The notes: a model not told the origin generated them from the letters alone. Counted from the first letter of the stretch, positions 33,355-43,767 are shown. The stretch is DNA of 64,000 nt from Streptomyces platensis (GCF_008704855.1 NZ_CP023691.1:248001-312000); one strand, 5' to 3'. Translations and numbers: made by a program.

Positions 33355-33804
33355 ATGCACGAGATGCCAGACAGACCTGACCGGCGGATCGTGGTCGGTG
33401 TGGATGGGTCGGAGTCGTCGATGGCTGCGTTGCGTTGGGCAGTCGCACATGCCAAGGGCTTCGATGCGGTCGTGGCGGCTGTGATCGCTTGGGAATTCCC
33501 TACTACATTCGGCTGGGTGCCGAAGCCACCGGAGGAGTGGGACTTCGAGAAGATCGCCAAGGAAAAGCTTGCCGACACGCTTGAGCATGCACTGCCCCAC
33601 GTTGGACACGTCGGGGTGCGCTCATACGTCCGTAAGGGGCACCCTGCGAGTGTCCTGGTGGATTTTGCTCGGGGCGCGGAACTACTCGTGGTCGGCAGCC
33701 GCGGGCACGGCGGATTTGCCGGCGTCCTACTCGGCTCGGTCAGTCAGCACTGCGTGACCCACGCCCCCTGTCCCGTCCTGGTTGTCCGTGGTACAGGCAC
33801 CTGA
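33355..33804 (+). CDS. Universal stress protein (USP) family
   Basis: 149 residues. RIVVGVDGSESSMAALRWAVAHAKG and the ATP-binding motif VVGSRGHGGFAGVLLGSVSQHC place it in the UspA family. ATG 33355 has AGGTGG eight bases before; an upstream GTG (33346) lies in that site. TTGACC followed by AT-rich sequence (about 33327-33341) may be part of its promoter. Very similar in layout to the USP at 49353. Followed by a GAF/phosphatase gene. Confidence 0.9.
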   Translation: MHEMPDRPDRRIVVGVDGSESSMAALRWAVAHAKGFDAVVAAVIAWEFPTTFGWVPKPPEEWDFEKIAKEKLADTLEHALPHVGHVGVRSYVRKGHPASVLVDFARGAELLVVGSRGHGGFAGVLLGSVSQHCVTHAPCPVLVVRGTGT

Positions 33805-33931
33805 TTCCTGAGCTGGGGCCTCCACGCGTCAAGCGCGAGTTGTGGGCTGCTCCCCGTTCGGGCAAGGCCGTAGGCTGGCGAACAGGCGGCCAGGTGCTGA
33901 CGGCACTCGACGGCGCAGGGAGGAAGCAGGC

Positions 33932-35296
33932 ATGGCGCACAATCCCAGGCGGCGGCCGGAGCAGACTTCCATGCCTGAAACGGCGGCGAGCGACGAGACC
34001 CGGCAATCGGCTGGGGCGCAATCCCCGGACGCGCCGAGGACTGAGCCCCGGCCCCACGCTTTGGGGCAGCGCCAGCTGCAACGATTGCTGGACGCCGTGG
34101 TGGCCATCAGCGCCGACATGGACACCCGGGCGGTGTTGCACCACATCGTGGAAGCGGGCACCGACCTGGTAGGCGCCCGCTACGGCGCACTGGGCGTGCT
34201 CGGCGAGAGCGGTGGCTTCGCCGACCTGATCACGGTCGGGGTGAACGCAGAGCAGCTCACGGCCGCCGTGGGGCTACCGCAGCGACACGGCTTGCTGGGC
34301 AGGCTGGTCGCGGACCGGCAGCCGCTGCGGGTGGCGGACATCCTGACCGACCCCCGCGCCGTCGGCTTCCCGCCCGGCCACCCGGTGATGAAAACGCTGC
34401 TGGGGGCGCCGCTGATGGTGCGCGGCACGGTCTACGGCAACCTATATCTGGCCGACAAGACGGATGGAACGCCCTTCGGCGACGACGACGAGGTGCTGCT
34501 GACCGCACTGGCCAGCGCGGCGAGCGTCAGCATCGAGAACGCCCGCCTGTACGGGCAGCTCAACCGTGCCGCCGAACACTTCCAGCGCAGTATGCTGCCC
34601 ACTCTGCCCGATCTGGCGCCGATCGAGGTCTGTGCCCGCTACGAGCCGGCGTCGGACCTGCCGAAACTCGGCGGGGACTGGTACGACGCCGTGGTGCTGC
34701 CAGACGGGGCGACCTGCGTCGTCGTCGGCGACGTTACCGGCCACGATGTGCAAGTCGCCCCGGTGATGGGGCAGATCCGCAACATGCTGCGCGCCCTGGC
34801 CTACGACCATGGCGGGCCGCCCAGCCTGGTGGTGTCGAAGCTCGACATGGCCCTGACCATGTTCGGCGATCCGCCCACCGCCACGCTGGTGCTCGGCCGC
34901 ATCGAGCGCGGCGGCGAGGGCGAGGACGCGTACACGTTCCGCTGGACCAACGCTGGACATCCGCCCCCGTTGCTGGTCGCCGCGGACGGCCACACCCGCT
35001 ACCTCGCCCCGGCCCGCCATGGCATTCCCGTCGGTATCGACCCGTCCGTGCCCCGGTTCGACCACACACACCCACTGGCACCTGGCACCACGCTGCTGCT
35101 GTTCAGCGACGGCCTGGTGGAACGCCGCGACCAGGACATCGACGACGCTTTGCGTGCACTTGCCGCGCATGCCTCCCAGCTGGCCCGCGCCCCGCTGGAC
35201 GCGTTCTGCGACGAGGTACTGACCGAGCGCGGCCAGAGGTTCGACGACGATGTCGCCCTGCTCGCCGTGCGCCTGCCCGACGCGGTCGGCCGGTGA
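33932..35296 (+). CDS. GAF-domain SpoIIE/RsbU-type protein phosphatase
   Basis: 454 residues. After ~45 low-complexity residues, a GAF domain (QRLLDAVVAISADMDTRAVLHHIVEAGTDLVGARYGALGVLG in outline through LASAASVSIENARLYGQL) leads into a PP2C-type phosphatase: LGGDWYDAVVLPDG, VVVGDVTGHDVQVAPVMGQIRNMLRA, NAGHPPPLLV, LFSDGLVERR and FDDDVALLAVR supply the metal ligands. GGAGG precedes ATG 33932. Soluble, unlike the phosphatase at 25931. Likely feeds a partner-switching pathway of STAS and anti-sigma proteins. Confidence 0.9.
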   Translation: MAHNPRRRPEQTSMPETAASDETRQSAGAQSPDAPRTEPRPHALGQRQLQRLLDAVVAISADMDTRAVLHHIVEAGTDLVGARYGALGVLGESGGFADLITVGVNAEQLTAAVGLPQRHGLLGRLVADRQPLRVADILTDPRAVGFPPGHPVMKTLLGAPLMVRGTVYGNLYLADKTDGTPFGDDDEVLLTALASAASVSIENARLYGQLNRAAEHFQRSMLPTLPDLAPIEVCARYEPASDLPKLGGDWYDAVVLPDGATCVVVGDVTGHDVQVAPVMGQIRNMLRALAYDHGGPPSLVVSKLDMALTMFGDPPTATLVLGRIERGGEGEDAYTFRWTNAGHPPPLLVAADGHTRYLAPARHGIPVGIDPSVPRFDHTHPLAPGTTLLLFSDGLVERRDQDIDDALRALAAHASQLARAPLDAFCDEVLTERGQRFDDDVALLAVRLPDAVGR

Positions 35297-35353
35297 GCCA
35301 CGTCGGCTGGTTTCCGTCGGGCACCAGGCGTCGCCCAGGCCGTTTCTTTCGGA

Positions 35354-35497
35354 TCACCATGCGGTCCAGATGTGGATGGCCGCGAGGTGGAGTGCTGCTT
35401 GGTCGACGGTGATTGTCGTATCGGGTGGCAAGGCCGCACCATTGCTTTGCGTTTGTTGATGCAGCGCGGTCGACGGTGTTTTGCGATCTGGTCGGCG
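35354..35497 (-). pseudogene. C-terminal remnant of IS5-family transposase
   Basis: The minus strand shows QNTVDRAASTNAKQWCGLATRYD, then after a frame change TITVDQAALHLAAIHIWTAW and a stop. This equals the usual tail of an IS5-group transposase (RNTVER..N.LKQWRGLATRYDK...LHLAAIHIW). Only ~45 residues survive. The rest of 35297-35808 holds nothing I can identify. Confidence 0.55.
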
Positions 35498-35808
35498 GGC
35501 TGCAGGGAGGTGCCCTGAGGGACGACACCATCACTGTGCGGATTCTCGTCAGTGAGCAGCCGCGGTCAGGGGGAGTCGTGGTCTTGCGGCGTTCATGTAC
35601 CGGGGTCCGCCGACGCTTCGGGGGTTCGGGGCCCGTGCCGGCTCATGCGTAGGTGTTCAATCCCCGAACCCGAAGTGGGCTGGCTGAAAGGCGCCGTCAC
35701 GTGCACCCAGGCCGGCTCGTTGGCCAGGTGAAAGTCGCTCACTACCGCAGTCACGACGTGTCGCATCCGTGCGCCGCGTCCCGCCGGAAGACACCAGGGA
35801 GCCCTCTC

Positions 35809-36723
35809 ATGAGCATGACCGACACCAAGCCCCCCGCCGACCCCCCGGAGTCCACCGGGGCCAAGCACCCCTTCCACATCACCAAGGAAGAGGAACGACA
35901 ACTGCGCCTCCAGGGAGCTCAGGCCGTACCGTCGCTGGTGATCGGACAGGCCACCTCCTTCGACGAGTACGCCCGACAGTTGATGATCCCGCCGGCCGTC
36001 ATGGACCTGGCGCGCAAGGCCGAGGACCTACGGCTGTCCGCTTGGGAAATCGAAGCGCTGCGCCATCACCTCGCCCCCGGCGAACCCGGCCGCAAGATGG
36101 GGCTGTTGCGGCGAATCCTGCACGCGAAGCAAGGGGACGACGTTTCCCACCCGCCGTACATCCGCGTCGCCTGCAGCGGCCGGGGCCACTACGACGAGCT
36201 GGCCACCAAACACGGCCACCTCGACTCCAAGGACCTTCCGGAGGGCGACATCGGCTCGCCCGTCGTCCTGGAGATCTGGCCTGCACAGCACTACTCGCCC
36301 ATCCACTCCCACGGCCATACCACCGGCATCGTTTTCTGCCTCGCCGGGCAGCTCGACGTCATGGTCTACGAGCACCTCGACTGGAACGCGACCAAGCTCG
36401 GGCTGCTCACCCTCACGCCCGGACAGTGTGCTTGGCTCTCCAAGGACACGTACGCCGTGCACCGGGTGTTCTGCCCGATGAACGGTGGCGACGGCACCAC
36501 CGGTCCGGGTTACATGAACTCCACCGACGAATTCGGTGCCAGCTTCCACGTCTACCTCAACCCGGAGGGGACCGCCGTCGAGCACCACGACGGCGACAGT
36601 AACTCCCGCGACTCCTTCGACTACATCGACGAGGACGGAAAAGACCAGAGGCACTTCGCCACCCACTCCGACCTCTCCTGGAGCATCCTCCGCCGCGTCC
36701 TGGCCAACACCCCACTGACCTGA
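35809..36723 (+). CDS. Cysteine dioxygenase-like cupin protein
   Basis: 304 residues. The central part matches the CDO_I cupin: VVLEIWPAQHYSPIHSHGHTTGIVFCLAGQLDVMVYEHL in outline, with His-x-His metal ligands, and LTPGQCAWLSKDTYAVHRVFCPM with the third His. CDO-type enzymes oxidise thiols with Fe(II) and O2. The first ~130 residues are an extension not found in plain cysteine dioxygenase, so another thiol substrate is possible. GGGAG precedes ATG 35809. Monocistronic, next to an IS. Confidence 0.82.
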   Translation: MSMTDTKPPADPPESTGAKHPFHITKEEERQLRLQGAQAVPSLVIGQATSFDEYARQLMIPPAVMDLARKAEDLRLSAWEIEALRHHLAPGEPGRKMGLLRRILHAKQGDDVSHPPYIRVACSGRGHYDELATKHGHLDSKDLPEGDIGSPVVLEIWPAQHYSPIHSHGHTTGIVFCLAGQLDVMVYEHLDWNATKLGLLTLTPGQCAWLSKDTYAVHRVFCPMNGGDGTTGPGYMNSTDEFGASFHVYLNPEGTAVEHHDGDSNSRDSFDYIDEDGKDQRHFATHSDLSWSILRRVLANTPLT

Positions 36724-36810
36724 GACCCGCACCCGCCCAGCCCTGAGCGGCCGAAGGCTCCGACTCCCCCGCGGAAACACCGTCGGCAAGCCGGAGTCCC
36801 AGTGACCTAA

Positions 36811-37553
36811 GACCTGTCGTTTGGATCATCGGGCGGACCAGAGGAAGATTCCCTCGACGTGAAGTCCGGCGAGGTAGATGGTTGCGGTCTTCTCGTAGCG
36901 GGTGGCGATGCCGCGCTTGCGCAGGTGGTCGCGGATCGCGCGTGAGGAGTACGCCTTGTCTGCCAGGACCACGTCCGGCCTGGTCCGCGGCCTTCCGCGG
37001 CGGCGGGGAACACGTAGGCGGGCCATGACATCTGTGAAGGCAGGCGCGTCACCGGCCTGTCCTGCGGTGAGAACGAAGGCCAGGGGTCGGCAGCAGTCAT
37101 CTGCGGCGAGGTGGATCTTCGTGCTCAGCCCTCCGCGGGACCGGCCGATGGCGTGATCGGTTGGCTCTGTGGCCGGGGCCCCTTTTTGCGGGCCCCGGCC
37201 GCATGCTGGTGAGCTCGCACGATGGTGGAGTCCACCGAGACCGCCCAGGTCAGGTCCTCGTCGGCGTCGGCCTGGGCCATCAGCGCGGTGAAGACCCGCT
37301 CCCACGTGCCATCCAGCGCCCACATCCGCAGGCGGTTGTGAACACCCCTGCAATTGCCGTACTTCTCCGGCAGGTGGACCCCCTGCGTTCCGGTCTGGAA
37401 CTTGAAGGCGATCGCGTCGATCACCTCCCGGTGGTCACGCCAGCGGCCACCTCGCTTCGGCATCCGGCCGAGAGCAACGGCTCAATTCGCGCCCACTGCA
37501 CATCGCTTAACGGCATACCCGGACCAACGACCGACTGATCCAAACGAAACCGC
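36811..37553 (-). mobile_element. Internally deleted IS5-family element with matching ends
   Basis: Both ends carry CGTTTGGATCA as inverted repeat (36818-36828 and, inverted, 37536-37546), each exactly 7 bases inside the element boundary. The flanks are CTAA (36807-36810) and CTAG (37554-37557), compatible with a CTAR target duplication. At 743 bp it is shorter than a full copy because part of the transposase is missing. Confidence 0.7.
36826..37516 (-). pseudogene. IS5-family transposase, frameshifted and internally deleted
   Basis: The N-terminal MPLSDVQWARIEPLL (from 37516) breaks one base short before MPKRGGRWRDHREVIDAIAFKFQTG. The first frame continues to VSVDSTIVRAHQHAAGARKKGP, then a programmed -1 shift at an A5G4 tract leads to GGLSTKIHLAADDCCRPLAFVL and VLADKAYSSRAIRDHLRKRGI. 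This runs straight into ATRYEKTATIYLAGLHVEGIFLW, the extreme C-terminus. About 45 residues that normally hold the RNTVERCINRLKQWRG helix with the catalytic Glu are missing. Inactive. Confidence 0.8.
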
Positions 37554-37573
37554 CTAGGTGCAGCGGTGCTGGC

Positions 37574-40354
37574 TCACGCCGGCGGCAGCAGGGTGCGCAG
37601 CGCGTAGGGCAGGATGCCGCCGTGGCGGTAGTAGTCGGCCTCGGTGGCGGTGTCGATACGGACACGGGCCGCGAATTCCAGCATGCCGGACGGGCCCACG
37701 GCGGTGACCGTGACCTCCTGGGGCAGTTCCCCGCCCGCCAGGCCGCGGACTGTGTAGCTTTCCTCGCCGGTCAGGCCGAGGGACTCCCGGCTCTGGCCGG
37801 GGGCGAACTGCAGAGGCAGGACGCCCAGGCCGATGAGGTTGGAGCGGTGGATGCGCTCATACGACTCGGCCAGGACAGCGCGCACGCCCAGCAGGGCGGT
37901 GCCCTTGGCCGCCCAGTCGCGGGAGGAGCCTGAGCCGTACTCCTTTCCGGCGATCACCAGCAGCGGCACGCCCTCGGACGCGTACCGTGTCGCCGCGTCA
38001 TAGATGGTGGTCTGCTCGCCGTCGGGAAAGTGCCGGGTGACGCCTCCCTCAGTGCCCGGTGCAAGCAGGTTGCGCAGCCGGATGTTGGCAAAGGTTCCGC
38101 GGATCATCACCTCGTGGTTGCCGCGCCGGGAACCGTAGGAGTTGAACTCCCTCGGTGCGACGCCGTGGCCGGTGAGGTACTCCCCTGCGGGAGAGCCGCG
38201 CTTGATGGCGCCGGCGGGCGAGATGTGGTCAGTGGTGACCGAGTCGCCGAGCAGGGCCAGCACTCGAGCGCTCTCGATGTCGCGCAACGGCTCGGGCGTA
38301 CGGCTCATGCCGTCGAAGTAGGGCGGCCTGCGCACGTAGGTGGAGTTGGGGTCCCAGGCAAACAACTCGCCTTCCGGGGTGGGCAGGGCCCGCCACTGCT
38401 CGCCGCCCGCGAAAACGTCCGCGTAGTCCCGGGTGAACATCTCGGGCCGCAGGCAGGAGGCGATGACGTCCTGGACCTCCTGCTGGCTGGGCCAGATGTC
38501 GCGCAGGAAGACCGGCTTGCCGTCGCCTCCTGTGCCGAGCGGGTCGCGGGTGAGGTCGACGGTCATCGAACCGGCCAGTGCGTAGGCGACCACCAGCGGC
38601 GGGGAGGCAAGGTAGTTGAGCTTGGTCTGGGGGTGGATGCGGCCTTCGAAGTTGCGGTTGCCCGAGAGCACCGCGGCCACCGCCAGATCGTGTTCGGACA
38701 CTGCGCGTGCCACCTCGTCGATCAGCGGGCCGGAGTTTCCGATGCAGGTGGTGCAGCCGTAGCCGACAAGGTCGAAGCCGAGCTGCTCCAGGTACGGGAC
38801 CAGGCCGGCGCTTGCGAAGTAGTCCATGACGACCTTCGAGCCGGGGGCGAGGGAAGTCTTCACCCACGGCTTCGGCCCCAGCCCGTGTTCGACCGCCTTC
38901 TTGGCGAGCAGGGCGGCGCCGACCATGACCTGTGGGTTGGACGTGTTGGTGCAGGAAGTGATCGCGGCGATCACCACCGAGCCGTGACCGATCTCGACGC
39001 TGGGGCCGTCCTTCAGCGTCAGGCGGGTGGGGTTCAGGGGCGGGTCGTCCGCGGCTGGGGCGCTCTCGAAGTGGGCGGGTGCGTCCCCGGGGCGGTTACC
39101 CGTCACCGCGACGGGGTCGGAGGCGGGGAAGGATTCCGCGCTGCTCGCGTCCAGCCCGACCGGTGCGGGGTCCCATCGGGCATATCCGTCCAGTGCGGCG
39201 TGGAAGGCATGCGGTGCGTCTGCGAGCGGGATGCGGTCCTGCGGGCGTTTCGGGCCGGCGATCGACGGCACGACAGCCGACAGGTCCAACTCCAGCGTCT
39301 CGGAGTAGGTTGGCTCGTGGCTGGGGTCGTGCCACAGGCCCTGTTCCTTGGCGTACGCCTCGACGAGCGTCACCTGACCGGCGCTGCGTCCGGTGAGCCG
39401 CAGATAGGTGAGTGTCTCGTCGTCGATGGGGAAGATCGCACAGGTGGCGCCGTACTCCGGGCTCATGTTGCCGATGGTGGCCCGGTTGGCGAGCGGCACG
39501 CCGGCCACGCCGGGACCGTAGAACTCTACGAAGGTGCTCACCACGCCGTGGGCGCGCAGTTTCTCCGCAATGGTCAACACCAGGTCGGTGGCGGTGCTGC
39601 CCTCGGGCAGTGCGCCGGTCAGCTTCACTCCGATGACCCGGGGGATGAGCATGCTCAGGGGCAGGCCGAGCATGGCCGCTTCCGCTTCGATGCCGCCCAC
39701 GCCCCAGCCGAGTACGCCAAGTCCGTTGACCATCGGGGTGTGGGAGTCGGTGCCGACCAGGGTGTCGGGGAAGGCCACCCCGTCTTCGCCGAAAACGACA
39801 CGTGCCAAGTGCTCCAGGTTCACCTGGTGGCAGATGCCGGTGCCCGGCGGGACGACGCGCAGGTTGTCGAAGGCGTTCTGGCCCCAACGCAGGAACTGGT
39901 AGCGCTCGGCGTTGCGCCGGAACTCCAATTCGACATTGCGGTGGAACGCCTCCGGAACGCCGTAGTGGTCGGCGATCACGGAGTGGTCGATGACCAGTTC
40001 CACCGGCCGCAGCGGGTCGATGCGCTCCGCATCGCCACCCAGGGCAGCCAGCGCCTCGCGCATCGCCACCAGGTCTACGATGCACGGCACGCCCGTGAAG
40101 TCCTGCATCAGTACCCGCGCCGGGGTGAACTGGATCTCGGTGGCCGGCTCGGCGGTCGGGTCCCAGTTGGCCAGAGCACTGACCTGGTCGGCGGTCACCG
40201 TATGGCCGTCCTCGTTGCGCAGCAGGTTCTCCAACAGCACCTTCAGGCTGTACGGGAGCCGCGCAGCCCTTTCGACCGCGTCGAGCCGGTAGATGGTGAA
40301 AGAGGATCCGGCTGCGGAAAGTGGTGCTCGGGCGGCGAAGCTGTCGGCGGTCAC
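37574..40354 (-). CDS. acnA: Aconitate hydratase (AcnA type)
   Basis: 925 residues. Interconverts citrate and isocitrate with a [4Fe-4S] cluster. Cluster cysteines are visible in [10 protein letters not shown] and [34 protein letters not shown] and [15 protein letters not shown] are catalytic-core marks. GTG 40354 is chosen because GAGGAG lies eight bases upstream; GTG 40363 is too close to it. Streptomyces normally has one main acnA elsewhere, so this may be a second copy serving the nearby GAPDH/PDH island, but this cannot be decided from the window. Confidence 0.93.
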   Translation of the reverse strand: MTADSFAARAPLSAAGSSFTIYRLDAVERAARLPYSLKVLLENLLRNEDGHTVTADQVSALANWDPTAEPATEIQFTPARVLMQDFTGVPCIVDLVAMREALAALGGDAERIDPLRPVELVIDHSVIADHYGVPEAFHRNVELEFRRNAERYQFLRWGQNAFDNLRVVPPGTGICHQVNLEHLARVVFGEDGVAFPDTLVGTDSHTPMVNGLGVLGWGVGGIEAEAAMLGLPLSMLIPRVIGVKLTGALPEGSTATDLVLTIAEKLRAHGVVSTFVEFYGPGVAGVPLANRATIGNMSPEYGATCAIFPIDDETLTYLRLTGRSAGQVTLVEAYAKEQGLWHDPSHEPTYSETLELDLSAVVPSIAGPKRPQDRIPLADAPHAFHAALDGYARWDPAPVGLDASSAESFPASDPVAVTGNRPGDAPAHFESAPAADDPPLNPTRLTLKDGPSVEIGHGSVVIAAITSCTNTSNPQVMVGAALLAKKAVEHGLGPKPWVKTSLAPGSKVVMDYFASAGLVPYLEQLGFDLVGYGCTTCIGNSGPLIDEVARAVSEHDLAVAAVLSGNRNFEGRIHPQTKLNYLASPPLVVAYALAGSMTVDLTRDPLGTGGDGKPVFLRDIWPSQQEVQDVIASCLRPEMFTRDYADVFAGGEQWRALPTPEGELFAWDPNSTYVRRPPYFDGMSRTPEPLRDIESARVLALLGDSVTTDHISPAGAIKRGSPAGEYLTGHGVAPREFNSYGSRRGNHEVMIRGTFANIRLRNLLAPGTEGGVTRHFPDGEQTTIYDAATRYASEGVPLLVIAGKEYGSGSSRDWAAKGTALLGVRAVLAESYERIHRSNLIGLGVLPLQFAPGQSRESLGLTGEESYTVRGLAGGELPQEVTVTAVGPSGMLEFAARVRIDTATEADYYRHGGILPYALRTLLPPA

Positions 40355-40366
40355 GGAAGACACTCC

Positions 40367-40519
40367 TCAGGATCGGCTGACTCCAGGGATGTTCTGCGGC
40401 AGGTCGAGGCTGGTGACCGGTGCGCGCAGTCCTGCAGCGAGCCGGTTCCCGGCGTTGATCACCACGATGGCGAAAGTCAAGGCGACGATCGTTTCTCTGC
40501 CACGACCGGTCTTTGCGAC
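40367..40519 (-). pseudogene. Possible 3' remnant of a carboxymuconolactone-decarboxylase-like gene
   Basis: Just upstream of acnA the minus strand reads RETIVALTFAIVVINAGNRLAAGLRAPVTSLDL to a TGA, resembling the last helices of AhpD/CMD-type proteins (AI..IN..NRL). Nothing matching the CxxC active-site half is found upstream. Weak call. The remainder of 40355-41014 holds no gene I can support. Confidence 0.3.
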
Positions 40520-41014
40520 GCGCCCGCACCCCGGTGTCGCCCCGGGCCGGTTCTTCGCATTCACCGCCACCATCGGTTCCCGTCTCGCGCCGCACGCGTG
40601 CGCTCCAGCGGCCACCGTCACGGTCGGAGATCCGCCCGCACTCATGGTCAGCGGCGTCCCCGCCTCCGGCAACCCGGGCGGCGGAGCCCAGGACCGTCGA
40701 GTGCCGATGTCAACTGGGGTACCTGCTGGCGACCGGCCAGAGCCGAGAGGACCTAACCGGACGGCACATAGATGCGACCTTCCCCACGGGCCCTGGGGAG
40801 CCTTCAAGGAGCGGTGGCGGTCGCCGGCCATCACCCCATGCCTTTCCCTCTGGCCGCGTGAGGCTTCCGGGCAACTCACGGGACCTTGCGGACGTGTCCG
40901 CCGGTCCTCGCCCGCGTATGGCGCCCCCCAGGTGGCGTAGTTCCACCGGTCGGAGCCTCGCTGGCGATGCTAGGACGGGCAGGGGGGCACGTGCGCAGCG
41001 AAGGGATGTCTGAC

Positions 41015-42022
41015 ATGCCGAAGATCGCCATCAACGGGCTCGGACGCATCGGACGTGCCGCGCTGAAGATCCTGCTGGACGCCGACGGCGTTGAGGTCGC
41101 CGCCCTCAACGACCTCGTCGAGGCAGGCAACCTCGCCTACCTGCTGGCGCACGACAGCGTCTACGGGCGCTACGGGAAGATGGTCACGGCGACCGACGGT
41201 GCGCTGAGCATCGACGGACTCAAAGTGCCGGTGTTCGCAGAGCGCGATCCGGCCCGGTTGCCGTGGCGGGAGCTGGGCATCGACCTGGTGCTGGAATGCA
41301 CCGGGGCCTTCCGCCGCGAGGAAGAGCTGCGACGTCATCTCGAAGCCGGAGCCAGGTTTGTCATCCTGTCCGCTCCAGCGCGTACCGAGACGGTCGCGAC
41401 CGTGGTTCCCGGAGTGAACCAGGCTCCGGACGGCGTGCAGGTCATCTCGTGCGCCAGCTGCACCACCAACTCCATCACTCCGGTGGTCGAGGTGCTGGAG
41501 CGGAGGATCGGGATCGAACGGGCGATCATGTCCACCGTCCACGCCTACACCGCCAGTCAGCAGCTCGTCGACGGCCCCAGCAAGGACGTCCGGCGCGGCC
41601 GCGCCGCCGGCATCAACATGGTCCCCGCGTCCACAGGGGCGGCACTGGCCACCATCCGGGCGCTGCCCACGCTGGCAGGGCGCTTCGACGGGGTGGCAAT
41701 CCGCGTTCCGGTGCCGGTCGGATCGATCGCGGACATCACGATGGTCACCGCCCGGCCGACCACCGCGGAGGAGGTCAACGACCTCCTCCGCGAGGAGGCC
41801 GACAGCGAGCGATACCGCGGCGTCCTCGCCGTCGCCGAGGAACCCATGGTCTCTACCGACATCATTGGCGACGCCAGGGCGTCGGTCATCGACGCCGCGA
41901 TGACCCGGGTGGTGGACGGCACACTCGTGAAGGTCATGAGCTGGTACGACAACGAGTGGGGCTTCACCCACCAGATGGTCCGCGAAGCCCTCTCCGTCCT
42001 GGGCGCCGGCCAGGCGCCATGA
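41015..42022 (+). CDS. gap: Type I glyceraldehyde-3-phosphate dehydrogenase
   Basis: 335 residues. Oxidises glyceraldehyde-3-phosphate with NAD. NAD-binding KIAINGLGRIGRAALKIL, Asp33 in ALNDL (NAD preference), catalytic Cys in SCASCTTNSITP, and the C-terminal SWYDNEWGFTHQMV are all present. ATG 41015 (MPKIAING) is preferred since AAGGG lies nine bases before; ATG 41006 overlaps that site. First of five collinear genes leading to the PDH genes. Confidence 0.93.
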   Translation: MPKIAINGLGRIGRAALKILLDADGVEVAALNDLVEAGNLAYLLAHDSVYGRYGKMVTATDGALSIDGLKVPVFAERDPARLPWRELGIDLVLECTGAFRREEELRRHLEAGARFVILSAPARTETVATVVPGVNQAPDGVQVISCASCTTNSITPVVEVLERRIGIERAIMSTVHAYTASQQLVDGPSKDVRRGRAAGINMVPASTGAALATIRALPTLAGRFDGVAIRVPVPVGSIADITMVTARPTTAEEVNDLLREEADSERYRGVLAVAEEPMVSTDIIGDARASVIDAAMTRVVDGTLVKVMSWYDNEWGFTHQMVREALSVLGAGQAP

Positions 42023-42118
42023 GCCAACTCAACACCGCATCTCCGCCTCGCGGCACCGTCACTCGACGGCCACTCTGGTCTGATGCGGCCCGCCCCGCAC
42101 AGCGACCGAGAGGGCTCG

Positions 42119-42586
42119 ATGAACGTCAAGGAGATCATGACGGCACCGGTGGTCACGGTCACCGAGAACACCCCGGTGCCCGAAATCGCGGCCGTGCTGC
42201 ACGACCGCCGGATCAGCGCGGTCCCCGTACTCGACGCAGCCGGCGCGGTCGTGGGCCTGGTCAGCGAGTACGACCTGCTGGGCCGCCCTGGAGGCACCGC
42301 CGCACAGGTGATGACCCGGACGGTGATCAGTGTCACCGAGGACACCGACGTCGACGACGTCCGCCACCTGCTGGTCGAGCGGCGCATCCGCCGCGTCCCC
42401 GTGCTGGCCGGCGGCCGCCTGGTCGGCATCATCAGCCGCTCCGACATCGTCGCGCTGCTGACCACCGAGTGGGCCTGCCAGGTGTGCGGCGAGACCGCCC
42501 AGGGCGACCGCCCACCCGAGCGCTGCCCCAAGTGCCACGCCTCCGCCGACCGCTTCGCCGTCCAGGAAGCACCACCCGGCAGCTGA
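42119..42586 (+). CDS. Two-CBS-domain protein with rubredoxin-like zinc knuckle
   Basis: 155 residues. Two CBS modules (VKEIMTAPVVTVTENTPVPEIAAVLHDRRISAVPVLD and AQVMTRTVISVTEDTDVDDVRHLLVERRIRRVPVL in outline) normally bind adenine nucleotides and sense energy charge. The C-terminus adds CQVCGE...CPKCHA, a two-CxxC metal site as in rubrerythrin/rubredoxin. GAGAGGG precedes the ATG. Placed between GAPDH and PDH genes, it may tune flux or sense redox state; that is inference. Confidence 0.88.
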   Translation: MNVKEIMTAPVVTVTENTPVPEIAAVLHDRRISAVPVLDAAGAVVGLVSEYDLLGRPGGTAAQVMTRTVISVTEDTDVDDVRHLLVERRIRRVPVLAGGRLVGIISRSDIVALLTTEWACQVCGETAQGDRPPERCPKCHASADRFAVQEAPPGS

Positions 42587-42627
42587 AACAAGACCGCACC
42601 GACGCGACGCGAGGAATCCCGCGAACG

Positions 42628-43764
42628 ATGAGCTCTTCACCGACACCTGGCCGCGATCCCGCCGCCGACACCGCGGGCACAGCCCGCCCCGCACCCGCCA
42701 GTACGGTCTCCGACAGCGAGGCCGATGTGCTGCGCGGCTACTACCGGCAGATGGCGCTGATCAGAGCTTTCGAGCTGCGGGCGGCGGAGATGTACACCCG
42801 GGCGAAGATCGGCGGTTACTGCCACCTCAACCTCGGTGAGGAAGCCACCTGCGTCGGGCTGATGGCCGCACTGCGATCCACCGACTACCTGTTCACCACC
42901 TACCGGGAACACGGCTACGCCCTCGCCCGCGGCGCCGACCCGGGCCGGGTGATGGCGGAGCTGTTCGGACGCACCACTGGCATGTCCGGCGGACGCGGCG
43001 GCTCCATGCACCTGTTCGACACCGAGCTGCGGCTACTCGGCGGCTACGGCATCGTTGGCGGCCAACTGCCCCTGGCCACCGGCGCCGCGCTGGCGATCTC
43101 CTACCGCGGCGAGCCCGGATCCGGCAGCGAGGCGGTGATGTGCCTGCTCGGGGACGGCACCACCAACATCGGCGCGTTCCACGAGGCCCTCAACCTCGCC
43201 GCCGTATGGCACCTTCCCATCGTCTACGTCATCGTCAACAACCAACTCGGGATGGGCACCCCCGTTGCGGCGGCGGCCGGCGAGCCGGAGCTGTTCCGGC
43301 GCGGCTGCGCCTACCGCATCCCCGGAACCCGCGTGGACGGAGGCGACGTACTCGCCGTGCGTGACGCCGCCCGGATGGCGCTGGAGCAGGCACGCGCCGA
43401 GCACCATCCCAGGCTGCTGGAGACGGTCAGCTACCGGCTGCGCGGACACTCCGTCGTCGACCCAGCCCGCTACCGCACCCCGGAAGAGGCCGCCCAGCTG
43501 CGGGAGAAGGACCCGGTGCCCGCCTTGCGGATCCGCCTGATCGAGGAGGGCATCCTCACCCCGCAGTCGGCGGACCGCATCGACGAGGAGGCCGACCAGC
43601 AGGTCAGCCTTGCGGTCGACTTCGCCGACGCAGGCCCGGCCCCGGGTGTGGAAACCCTCTTCGACCACCTGTACGCCACCGAGGTCGCAAACGTCTTCCC
43701 CGGCCTGCCGGGCGATCCACTGCCCTGCGAGCAGGCCATTAACCGCGCACAGGACGGAGCGTGA
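42628..43764 (+). CDS. pdhA: Pyruvate dehydrogenase E1 component, alpha subunit
   Basis: 378 residues. Thiamine-diphosphate motif GDGTTNIGAFHEALNLAAVWHLPIVYVIVNN (GDG...NN) is clear, preceded by FTTYREHGYALARG, GRGGSMHLFD and followed by VSYRLRGHSVVDPARYR, the phosphorylation-loop region. The first ~40 residues are a Pro/Ala-rich lead. Forms an alpha2beta2 decarboxylase with the next gene, four bases downstream. Confidence 0.93.
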   Translation: MSSSPTPGRDPAADTAGTARPAPASTVSDSEADVLRGYYRQMALIRAFELRAAEMYTRAKIGGYCHLNLGEEATCVGLMAALRSTDYLFTTYREHGYALARGADPGRVMAELFGRTTGMSGGRGGSMHLFDTELRLLGGYGIVGGQLPLATGAALAISYRGEPGSGSEAVMCLLGDGTTNIGAFHEALNLAAVWHLPIVYVIVNNQLGMGTPVAAAAGEPELFRRGCAYRIPGTRVDGGDVLAVRDAARMALEQARAEHHPRLLETVSYRLRGHSVVDPARYRTPEEAAQLREKDPVPALRIRLIEEGILTPQSADRIDEEADQQVSLAVDFADAGPAPGVETLFDHLYATEVANVFPGLPGDPLPCEQAINRAQDGA

Positions 43765-43767
43765 CCC

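Noticed and set aside
38030..40756. 908-residue open frame opposite the aconitase gene
   Set aside because: Sequence is His/Gly/Arg/Val-rich with no fold-like pattern; it mirrors the strongly coding aconitase on the other strand, a common effect of high GC.
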